From positions 1-5,909 of the forward strand of contig CALBLZ010000116.1 of the NCBI GenBank assembly GCA_937895715.1: DNA of 5,909 nucleotides. The letters run 5' to 3'. This document shows, piece after piece, positions 1 to 4,289 of the stretch. Position numbers and translations under genes: made by a program. The first letter of the stretch is position 1. The number at the start of each line of letters is the position of its first letter. Origin of the DNA: an uncultured Candidatus Berkelbacteria bacterium (GTDB taxonomy: Bacteria; Patescibacteriota; UBA1384; CAILIB01). The notes below the pieces were generated by a model. That model searched no databases. It worked only from the letters and a program-made list of their open reading frames with translations, and was not told where the DNA came from.

Positions 1-876
1 ATTCTTGGAAAGCTCGGCTGCAATTTCAGCGCGCTCGTTCTTTGGCTTCTCTGTTTTGTTTGCAGAAAAGTTTTGGGCAACTTTTTGAAAGAGTCCCGCT
101 ATGCCCGTCTTCTCTTCTTCACTCGACATAATCTCTGCCTGAATATCCGGCACCACTACGTTCTCTGTATTATCGTTAGCAATTTGCTGGGATGATTTAT
201 CAAGCGGGTTAGCAACAATAATTGGATCTTCGGGCTCCTCGTGACGACCCAACATTTCGTAGTAGTTCACCAACTCATCGAACTGCTTCGGCGTAATCAA
301 CATTACGTGAGCAATAATCCCACTATCGCTTACGATGAAATCGATGAGCTTTTTTGCTTCATCATTCTTGCTGCCATCGGTAACAAACCAGTACCTATTA
401 GGCTTTATGTAATCCACACTCATTACACGCTTTGCCCGCGCAACATCGAGTGGAATTCGTCGCAGGTAGTTGTAGGCAACGAGTGTACCAAGCTCGAAGA
501 GCGGCGGCTTTGGCGCAGTCGGCCAGCCTTCTGCAGTCATTACCTGGCTTGCATTATGAATTGAAAGCTTTTTTGGCTCCTTTTCTAACCGCTTGTAGGT
601 GTCAAGCATCTTTCGGAACCCTGCAGCATCTGTTTTAAAGATGACAACTTTCTTCCCTATGCGCTTTCCAATCTGCTCTAGTGCCACATAAAAACCCTGC
701 TTCAGCTGTTCGGGGTGAACAATCGCAAGCTTTAGCTCGTCTTCGGTTTCCTGAAAGGCAATTATATTAAACCGCTCCGAAACTTTGAGCGGAATAACAC
801 GGAGGACATCAGCGTCGATATCGCGCTGCCGCAATACAACGGCTGGCAGCGTCTGCTTGGAACCAACCTCTGCCAT
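1..876 (-). CDS. pilB: PilB/GspE-like type IV pilus ATPase, N-terminal part (cut by left window edge)
   Basis: The frame is open from ATG at 874-876 to base 1, giving the first 292 residues with no stop. Residues about 20-95 and 130-207 look like two copies of the GspE/PilB N-terminal (MshEN-like) domain. Each has a 'IPL' stretch, a strand pair followed by a P or D/G turn (residues 49-56 and 162-168), and a helix ending near a Tyr. Residues 211-292 are a charged, probably flexible linker. The Walker A, Asp box, Walker B and zinc-binding motifs of the hexameric ATPase would lie beyond the window, so the motor role is inferred from the N-domains and from position after pilN and pilO. The usual RLG-type c-di-GMP motif is not visible. 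The gene starts 9 nt after the upstream stop and has no Shine-Dalgarno, which suggests coupled translation. It could also be a stand-alone MshEN-like protein. Confidence 0.7.
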   Translation of the reverse strand, partial: MAEVGSKQTLPAVVLRQRDIDADVLRVIPLKVSERFNIIAFQETEDELKLAIVHPEQLKQGFYVALEQIGKRIGKKVVIFKTDAAGFRKMLDTYKRLEKEPKKLSIHNASQVMTAEGWPTAPKPPLFELGTLVAYNYLRRIPLDVARAKRVMSVDYIKPNRYWFVTDGSKNDEAKKLIDFIVSDSGIIAHVMLITPKQFDELVNYYEMLGRHEEPEDPIIVANPLDKSSQQIANDNTENVVVPDIQAEIMSSEEEKTGIAGLFQKVAQNFSANKTEKPKNERAEIAAELSKN

Positions 877-885
877 GCGTATAAA

Positions 886-1209
886 TTAATTGTCTGAACT
901 CAAATCAGTTTTACCAAACTCAACGTCACGGTTGTACGGAACCGAGGTGCCGCCCTGGTACGGAGCCGGGAGGAGGCGGGTCTTGTTGGTCTTTACGAAA
1001 ACATTTGAAAGATACTTCTCGGAGCCGGTTTTATCTTTATCTCGGGTGAGCTCGGTAATGGCGTTTATCGCAAACTGCTGCGGCTTTGGATCAATCGGCT
1101 GCACTGCAGAAACGACAAGGAGCATGTACACCATACCACCTGCCACCACCACAGCAGCTAGACCGGCGAACACTGACCAAATTGTTTGGGCTGAGATTGG
1201 TTTAGACAT
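886..1209 (-). CDS. Small single-span membrane protein of the pilus operon, unknown function
   Basis: This encodes 107 residues. A short polar N-terminus (1-10) is followed by one strongly hydrophobic segment (about 11-36) and a polar 70-residue tail, probably extracytoplasmic by comparison with PilN and PilO. The tail has a short helix-like stretch (45-60) and a Pro/Gly/Tyr-rich part (80-93). There is no lipobox cysteine, so it is not an obvious PilP, although it sits where pilP lies in classical pilMNOP operons. It starts 5 nt after the pilO stop and ends 9 nt before the pilB-like start, so it should be co-transcribed and probably translationally coupled. I do not recognise a family. A role as an assembly-platform or pilus accessory subunit is inference from context only. 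Confidence 0.7.
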   Translation of the reverse strand: MSKPISAQTIWSVFAGLAAVVVAGGMVYMLLVVSAVQPIDPKPQQFAINAITELTRDKDKTGSEKYLSNVFVKTNKTRLLPAPYQGGTSVPYNRDVEFGKTDLSSDN

Positions 1210-1214
1210 GGTAG

Positions 1215-1871
1215 TTACTTTGGTTCTCCACCATAGGCTGCTGAAAGTGATTCAGCCCGAACGTAGGCACTGAGTGAGACGGTAAAGCTACCATCTGGAT
1301 AGGATTTTTCCTGTACAGCACCTGGCGCAGCAGGCGTGGTTGACTTTGGAGCACCGATTTCGTTCATGCTAATTTGTGTGATGCTGAGCGGGCGGGTATT
1401 GAGCTGCATTTCTTGAATCAGCGCCTTAATTCCGGCGTAACTTGCCACAAAGTTAAATGTTACCGGAACCACTACTTCATTGAGTCCGGTCTCGGTTTGG
1501 GTTGAAGAAGGAACACCAATAAGGTAGGTGGCATCAGAAACGTAGAATTTGGTACGAGCTACGAGATCTTCGAGCTGCAGGTAAAGGTCTGGTATGCTCT
1601 CAGTTTTTGGCACAACTACATCTGCCTTGTTCAGATCTACGCCGGCCGCTACTAAATCTGACTTTGCGCCTTCAAGCTGTGCACGCGCTGCAGTGAGTGT
1701 TGTAACGTCTTGCTCAAAACCCCGGAGCTTTGCTGTTTGCGTTTCGTACTCTGTGCGGGCAGCAATAAGGTTTGGCGAGAGCATGTAGTACACCAAGGTA
1801 AAACCAAGAAAAACAAACAAAACTCCAATGAGCGTCGTCTGTTGGGTAGGGTTAGAAGCTGCTGCGGCCAT
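1215..1871 (-). CDS. pilO: PilO-like type IV pilus alignment-complex protein
   Basis: This encodes 218 residues with the PilO layout. A short cytoplasmic N-terminus precedes one membrane span (about 12-31) and a coiled-coil-prone Ala/Gln/Glu/Lys-rich stretch (36-75). A C-terminal alpha/beta region (about 92-207) fits the ferredoxin-like fold of PilO. The most typical part is residues 133-170, where a Val-rich strand is followed by Y145, a helix with L151, E154 and M155, then R160 and another strand. PilO normally pairs with PilN in the inner membrane and links the cytoplasmic motor side to the pilus. An Ala/Pro-rich loop (174-187) interrupts the last strands. The start lies 2 nt after the pilN stop with no Shine-Dalgarno, implying coupled translation. 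The family call is from architecture and local sequence feel, not from a search. Confidence 0.75.
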   Translation of the reverse strand: MAAAASNPTQQTTLIGVLFVFLGFTLVYYMLSPNLIAARTEYETQTAKLRGFEQDVTTLTAARAQLEGAKSDLVAAGVDLNKADVVVPKTESIPDLYLQLEDLVARTKFYVSDATYLIGVPSSTQTETGLNEVVVPVTFNFVASYAGIKALIQEMQLNTRPLSITQISMNEIGAPKSTTPAAPGAVQEKSYPDGSFTVSLSAYVRAESLSAAYGGEPK

Positions 1872-1873
1872 GA

Positions 1874-2464
1874 TTATGGTTTGGCGGGTGGTACGTAGTT
1901 CTTTTTGGCGTTGAGAGTTGCAGGCTGCAACATGAGATCGAAGGTAAACTGCACATTCTTAACTGAGCCGTCTGGGTTTGTAGCGCGGGTAACGCTGGCT
2001 GGCTTTACCGAAGCGAAGAAGCCCTGACCGATTGGATCAGTAAAACTCTGGTAGATCTTTGCGTAATCGACGTAGCTGGAAGTTGTGCCACCGAGTGTAA
2101 ATTTAGCCTTGTCGTCGACAGACAGGCGGTTAATCGTCATGTTCTTATACAGGCTGTTCTCAATATGGTTGAACACAAAGTGCCATTCTTTTTGGGTATC
2201 GAAGAGTAAGCGGAGGTTATTTGCACGACGGTCGAACTGCACAAGCTCGTCGGCAGTAGGCTTAAGAGCAGCCAACTTGGTCTGCGTGGCAGTGATTTTA
2301 TCTTGAACTTCTTTTGTTTTATTCTGCGTAATAACTGTCATTACAAAGAATGACGCAGCACCAAGAATGGAAAGCACACCTGCTGCCAGCATTATGTGCG
2401 CGGCAGGCGCAATGCGTGGTTTATCGTCTAGCTGAACGATTGTAGGGTCCGCGTAGCTTGGCAC
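1874..2464 (-). CDS. pilN: PilN-like type IV pilus alignment-complex protein
   Basis: This encodes 196 residues. A cytoplasmic N-terminus (1-21) precedes one membrane span (about 22-46), a Lys/Gln/Thr coiled-coil-prone segment (48-90) and a C-terminal alpha/beta domain (about 95-182), as in PilN/GspL-type proteins. Residues 95-118, with W94, N99, N103, I111 and L114, resemble the PilN helix followed by 'I..L' strand. The INLLP motif with which classical PilN binds PilM is not present in the N-terminus, and no pilM precedes the gene here. It is the first gene of the leftward operon, 2 nt ahead of pilO. The start is GTG at 2462-2464; no other in-frame start lies nearby, and the next Met is residue 25. 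An AAAGGAGG lies just upstream. Confidence 0.72.
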   Translation of the reverse strand: MPSYADPTIVQLDDKPRIAPAAHIMLAAGVLSILGAASFFVMTVITQNKTKEVQDKITATQTKLAALKPTADELVQFDRRANNLRLLFDTQKEWHFVFNHIENSLYKNMTINRLSVDDKAKFTLGGTTSSYVDYAKIYQSFTDPIGQGFFASVKPASVTRATNPDGSVKNVQFTFDLMLQPATLNAKKNYVPPAKP

Positions 2465-2467
2465 AAT

Positions 2468-2475
2468 CCTCCTTT
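2468..2475 (-). promoter_or_regulatory. Strong but very close Shine-Dalgarno of pilN
   Basis: The minus strand reads AAAGGAGG, then ATT, then GTG, so only 3 nt separate GGAGG from the GTG start. This is tighter than the usual 5-9 nt. It is the only strong Shine-Dalgarno in the pilus operon. Initiation at the preceding in-frame ATT seems less likely. Confidence 0.55.
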
Positions 2476-2493
2476 GATATGGTTACAACACTT

Positions 2494-2523
2494 AGTATAC
2501 GTGACGAGCGAACTCAGCTGCAA
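2494..2523 (-). promoter_or_regulatory. Probable sigma70-type promoter of the pilus operon
   Basis: The minus strand has TATACT at 2499-2494 (5/6 to consensus) and TTGCAG at 2523-2518 (3/6), with 18 nt between. Transcription would start near 2487, about 22 nt before the GTG start of pilN, leaving room for the AAAGGAGG. Confidence 0.5.
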
Positions 2524-2583
2524 GACTCCACGCATTACGATCACCCCGGGACAGACTGGTTTCTACGAACAGATGTCTGCAAC

Positions 2584-2612
2584 TTGCCCATACCTGAGAT
2601 TTTATGTATAGT
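2584..2612 (+). promoter_or_regulatory. Probable promoter of the tRNA-Thr/Thr/Tyr cluster
   Basis: TTGCCC at 2584-2589 and TATAGT at 2607-2612 (5/6) are separated by 17 nt. The expected start near 2619 leaves a leader of about 134 nt before the first tRNA. It is divergent from the pilus-operon promoter, with about 60 nt between the two -35 boxes. Confidence 0.5.
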
Positions 2613-2670
2613 ATTTCTGCTGCAATTGAACGTTGCATATCTGTTGTGTATTCGGAAATGTAGCATTACA

Positions 2671-2735
2671 AGCCCTTGCGTCACGTAGTGACGCGCAGGC
2701 TCTCGCTCGCATTATCTCGGAAAGCAAGCTTTCCG
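2671..2735 (+). other. Two hairpins in the leader of the tRNA cluster
   Basis: Hairpin 1 spans 2671-2701. AGCC/GGCT closes an internal loop, then GCGTCAC/GTGACGC forms 7 perfect pairs around a GTA loop. Hairpin 2 spans 2718-2735, where CGGAAAGC and GCTTTCCG flank AA. Neither is followed by a T-tract. No T-box consensus is visible. They may be processing or antitermination structures of the precursor; this is inference. Confidence 0.45.
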
Positions 2736-2752
2736 CCACGATGCTCACTCAA

Positions 2753-2828
2753 GCCCTTGTAGCTCAGTTGGTAGAGCGTTTCCATGGTAAGGAAGAGGTC
2801 ACCGGTTCAATCCCGGTCAAGGGCTCCA
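2753..2828 (+). tRNA. trnT: tRNA-Thr(GGU)
   Basis: This is a complete 76-nt cloverleaf with encoded CCA. The acceptor GCCCTTG (2753-2759) pairs with CAAGGGC. The D stem is GCTC/GAGC. The anticodon stem TTTCC/GGAAG closes a 7-nt loop with GGT at 2786-2788. The T stem ACCGG/CCGGT carries TTCAATC. The discriminator is T. It reads ACC/ACU Thr codons. Confidence 0.95.
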
Positions 2829-2851
2829 GAGAATTTCACAAGCAGTGCTAC

Positions 2852-2926
2852 GCCTCCTTAGCTCAGTGGTAGAGCAACTGTTTTGTAAACAGTAGGTCGT
2901 CGGTTCAAGCCCGACAGGGGGCTCCA
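2852..2926 (+). tRNA. trnT: tRNA-Thr(UGU)
   Basis: This is a complete 75-nt cloverleaf with encoded CCA. The acceptor GCCTCCT (2852-2858) pairs with AGGGGGC, including one T-G pair. The D stem is GCTC/GAGC. The anticodon stem ACTGT/ACAGT has a TTTGTAA loop with TGT at 2884-2886. The T stem is GTCGG/CCGAC. It lies 23 nt after the GGU isoacceptor, so the two cover most Thr codons from one transcript. Confidence 0.95.
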
Positions 2927-2958
2927 TAAAAATTTGATGGTTAGCTTGGTTCTCCCCT

Positions 2959-3055
2959 TGCCCGTGTGTGGCTTGGTTAGAACCATGAAATCCACTCGCC
3001 GAGTGTCCGCAGGACTAACGAGGCGCTGTGTTCTAACCAAGATCACACACGGGCA
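2959..3055 (+). repeat. 24/25-nt inverted repeat overlapping the 5' end of tRNA-Tyr
   Basis: The left arm at 2960-2983 (starting GCCCGTGTGTG, ending GGTTAGAAC) matches the reverse complement of 3030-3054 except for one site, G against AT. T2959-A3055 adds a pair. The 46-nt interior can form CACTC/GAGTG (2993-3005, GCC loop) and GTCC/GGAC (3005-3015). The right arm includes the first four to five bases of tRNA-Tyr, so the stem competes with the acceptor stem. It could be a leader RNA structure or the terminal repeats of a small mobile element. Confidence 0.75.
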
Positions 3056-3136
3056 GATACTCAAGCGGTCAACGAGGGGAGACTGTAAATCTCTTGGCAT
3101 ACGCCTACCTAGGTTCGAATCCTAGTCTGCCCACCA
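3051..3136 (+). tRNA. trnY: tRNA-Tyr(GUA)
   Basis: This is an 86-nt class II tRNA with a long variable arm and encoded ACCA. The acceptor GGGCAGA pairs with TCTGCCC. The anticodon stem GGAGA/TCTCT closes a CTGTAAA loop with GTA at 3085-3087. The variable arm follows at about 3095-3107, and the T stem CTAGG/CCTAG carries TTCGAAT. It is probably co-transcribed with the two tRNA-Thr genes and with rpmG, which starts 33 nt downstream. Confidence 0.95.
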
Positions 3137-3168
3137 AAATTCACACTTTATTTACCCACACTCCGATT

Positions 3169-3339
3169 ATGGCCAAGAAAGGCAATCGCTCTTGGGTTTG
3201 GATGGTCGCCGAGGACAAGAAAGAGTCAACGCACCGTTTTCAGACCGAGCGCAACAAGGTGAACAACAAGGAAAAACTACGCATCAAGCGTTTTGCTCCT
3301 GACGCCAAAAAGTACGTTTGGTTCAAAGAGGTTAAGTAG
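3169..3339 (+). CDS. rpmG: 50S ribosomal protein L33
   Basis: This encodes 56 residues, a normal L33 length. The N-terminus MAKKGNR is typical. The middle has H22, F24, T26 and N29 where L33 has its 'FYTTTKN' strand. The C-terminal half (residues 34-56) has the family pattern of EKL.IK.F.P...KYV.FKE. It has no cysteines, so it is the zinc-free form, as in E. coli. L33 sits near the E site of the large subunit. The frame is open upstream through the 3' half of tRNA-Tyr, but the ATG at 3169 gives the canonical protein and lies outside the tRNA. There is no Shine-Dalgarno before it. It probably shares the tRNA transcript, and a terminator hairpin follows 26 nt after the stop. Confidence 0.93.
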   Translation: MAKKGNRSWVWMVAEDKKESTHRFQTERNKVNNKEKLRIKRFAPDAKKYVWFKEVK

Positions 3340-3364
3340 TCCCTACTACTTCCTATTCTAACGA

Positions 3365-3399
3365 ACAAGAACCACCTGGAGCTTCCGGGTGGTTCTTGT
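3365..3399 (+). terminator. Terminator-like hairpin after rpmG
   Basis: ACAAGAACCACC (3365-3376) pairs with GGTGGTTCTTGT (3388-3399). T-G and GGA/TCC pairs extend the stem to 16 bp with a 3-nt loop. There is no T-tract after it; the T-rich part lies inside the 3' arm. The symmetric A/T-rich base could work in both directions. Confidence 0.65.
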
Positions 3400-3486
3400 G
3401 ATTGTGCGCCCCTACTTGAGGATTGCACGGAGTCGTTCCCATATGTATCTCAAGAAAGAAGTTACGCTACTGCTATGGCATACTCC

Positions 3487-3515
3487 TTGCCCATATTCTG
3501 CAAATTTGATATAAC
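3487..3515 (+). promoter_or_regulatory. Probable promoter of the 90-residue gene
   Basis: TTGCCC (3487-3492) and TATAAC (3510-3515, 5/6) are 17 nt apart. The expected start near 3522 is only a few bases before ATG 3526. It has the same -35 hexamer and spacing as the tRNA-cluster promoter. Confidence 0.5.
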
Positions 3516-3525
3516 GGTCTCTGGT

Positions 3526-3798
3526 ATGAAAAGCATAGAGGGAGTTCGCAGCATCCAGTACGCAAGTCAGCTGAACGATGCGGGCATCGCGCACTACGAG
3601 TCACACGGGGGCATCCCCAAGCCAGATCCTCAGGGCAGAATATGGCACACCGGCCTGGTGGACAACCAGTACTACCGAGGCGTACGCGCTGAGGTAACGC
3701 TGAACAACGGATCCAACCACGTGCTTGAGGGCAAGAACCCGCAAGCAATCCGCAACCAAATCCAAACGTTGCTGGAGGCAGTTCCGGAGCCAGTCTGA
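3526..3798 (+). CDS. Hypothetical small soluble protein (90 residues)
   Basis: I do not recognise this family. The protein has no membrane segment or signal peptide and no cysteine. A helical start (3-20) is followed by a His/Gly/Pro-rich centre (23-46: H23, H27, G28, G29, P31, P33, D34, P35, W40, H41). A strand pair (52-68) surrounds an NNGS turn, and a C-terminal helix spans about 72-86. I chose ATG 3526 because a likely promoter with -10 at 3510-3515 lies right before it; this would give an almost leaderless mRNA. An in-frame ATG at 3475 would add 17 residues, but those codons are AT-rich, use ATA twice, have no Shine-Dalgarno and cover the promoter. The gene sits between rpmG and tRNA-Trp with its own promoter and terminator, and looks more GC-rich than the flanking spacers. 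Confidence 0.65.
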   Translation: MKSIEGVRSIQYASQLNDAGIAHYESHGGIPKPDPQGRIWHTGLVDNQYYRGVRAEVTLNNGSNHVLEGKNPQAIRNQIQTLLEAVPEPV

Positions 3799-3808
3799 CC
3801 ACCGTCCC

Positions 3809-3842
3809 AACAGGGTTACCCGCAGTGCGGCGTGACCCTGTT
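3809..3842 (+). terminator. Terminator hairpin after the 90-residue gene
   Basis: AACAGGGT (3809-3816) pairs with ACCCTGTT (3835-3842). The stem continues through TAC/GTG and CCGC/GCGG with one bulged C, closing on AGT. It begins 10 nt after the stop. It is followed by TCCTC rather than a T-tract, so efficiency is uncertain. Confidence 0.65.
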
Positions 3843-3884
3843 CCTCTATCCGAACGCCCCATCCAGCAAGCTCGACCGCTGATC

Positions 3885-3913
3885 TGGAAACCTTGAGAAT
3901 GATTTGGTATACT
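3885..3913 (+). promoter_or_regulatory. Extended -10 promoter of tRNA-Trp
   Basis: TATACT at 3908-3913 (5/6) is preceded by TGG, an extended -10 element. TGGAAA at 3885-3890 (4/6) is 17 nt upstream. The expected start near 3920 leaves a leader of about 6 nt before the tRNA. Confidence 0.6.
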
Positions 3914-3925
3914 TCGAAACGTTGT

Positions 3926-3999
3926 AGGGGTATGGTGAAGTGGTATCACACGGGTCTCCAAAACCCTTGTTCTAGGTTCGATTCCTAGTACCCCTGCCA
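3926..3999 (+). tRNA. trnW: tRNA-Trp(CCA)
   Basis: This is a 74-nt cloverleaf with encoded GCCA. The acceptor AGGGGTA pairs with TACCCCT. The D stem is GTGA/TCAC. The anticodon arm CGGGT/ACCCT has a CTCCAAA loop with CCA at 3958-3960. The T stem CTAGG/CCTAG carries TTCGATT. The first anticodon-stem pair (27-43) is a C-T mismatch. An A1 start and G discriminator are usual for bacterial tRNA-Trp. It has its own promoter and terminator. Confidence 0.95.
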
Positions 4000-4038
4000 A
4001 AGAAATAGGATCGCCGCAAGGTGATCCTATTTCTTTGG
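3997..4038 (+). terminator. Terminator hairpin of tRNA-Trp, including its CCA end
   Basis: The stem is 19 bp: bases 3997-4015 pair with 4020-4038, with one G-T pair and a GCAA tetraloop (4016-4019). The 3' arm contains CCTATTTCTTT, which supplies the T-rich part. The stem starts inside the encoded CCA of the tRNA. It is nearly symmetric, so it could also stop minus-strand transcripts. Confidence 0.8.
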
Positions 4039-4200
4039 CTGACAGACAGGTTGAGAACCTTGGTGAGATTCCTACTGCCGTGCATTCGCACGGCTGTCAC
4101 GAGCGTCAAAATCAGTTTGAACGAAGTAGAAACTGACTTGACGCGATGTATGTACCCCCTGCCCTCATCGCTAGGTTCCACATCAAACCAATATAGCGAT
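4039..4200. ncRNA. Candidate structured RNA (no gene in this stretch)
   Basis: This gene-free stretch is rich in complementary segments. TGACAG (4040-4045) pairs with CTGTCA (4094-4099) and encloses two hairpins: AGGTT/AACCT (4048-4060) and GCCGTGC/GCACGGC (4077-4094, ATTC loop), a possible three-way junction. A third hairpin (4103-4144) has 7 pairs, a 2x1 internal loop and 7 more pairs. A fourth (4167-4200) pairs ATCGCTA/TAGCGAT and GGTT/AACC. The strand is undecided. On plus it would depend on readthrough of the tRNA-Trp terminator. On minus, TTAAGA (4219-4214) and TATATT (4195-4190), 18 nt apart, form a possible promoter facing that terminator. It does not match 6S, SRP, tmRNA or RNase P signatures that I know. 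Confidence 0.35.
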
Positions 4201-4221
4201 ACAAATAATTCCCTCTTAAAC

Positions 4222-4243
4222 CTGTTAACAGATTGACAATCTG
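4222..4243. promoter_or_regulatory. Overlapping palindromes on the -35 box (possible operator)
   Basis: CTGTTAACAG (4222-4231) is a perfect 10-bp palindrome. It overlaps CAGATTG-A-CAATCTG (4229-4243), a 7+1+7 palindrome whose centre lies in the TTGACA -35 hexamer (4233-4238). This placement suits a dimeric repressor; the regulator is unknown. Confidence 0.45.
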
Positions 4244-4261
4244 GGATTTTTGTGGTACAAT
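4233..4261 (+). promoter_or_regulatory. Near-consensus sigma70-type promoter of the PQ-loop-like gene
   Basis: TTGACA (4233-4238, 6/6) and TACAAT (4256-4261, 5/6) are exactly 17 nt apart. It is the best promoter match in the window. The start near 4268 gives a leader of about 22 nt to the GTG at 4290. Confidence 0.8.
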
Positions 4262-4289
4262 TTCGCCACTTCGAACCTTGGAGATATAT

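Noticed and set aside
241..638. Plus-strand open frames of 107 and 68 codons
   Set aside because: They lie opposite the pilB-like coding frame, which has clear domain similarity and a good operon context.
2613..2752. T-box riboswitch in the leader of the tRNA cluster
   Set aside because: There are two hairpins but no T-box core sequence, and a tRNA operon is not a usual T-box target.
2633..2872. 79-codon plus-strand open frame with VAQLVERF
   Set aside because: It is the sense translation of tRNA-Thr(GGU) and its leader, a common spurious call.
2858..3100. 80-codon minus-strand open frame
   Set aside because: It is antisense to tRNA-Thr(UGU), the inverted repeat and part of tRNA-Tyr. The SGLNRRPTVYKTVALPLS end is typical antisense-tRNA translation.
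3094..3168. 25-codon N-terminal extension of L33
   Set aside because: It would begin inside tRNA-Tyr. ATG 3169 yields the canonical L33 N-terminus.
3473..4000. 175-codon minus-strand open frame beginning with MAGVLGIEPRT and later VIPLHHTP
   Set aside because: This is the well-known artefact of translating the antisense strand of a tRNA, here tRNA-Trp. It also covers the opposite strand of the 90-residue gene and its terminator.
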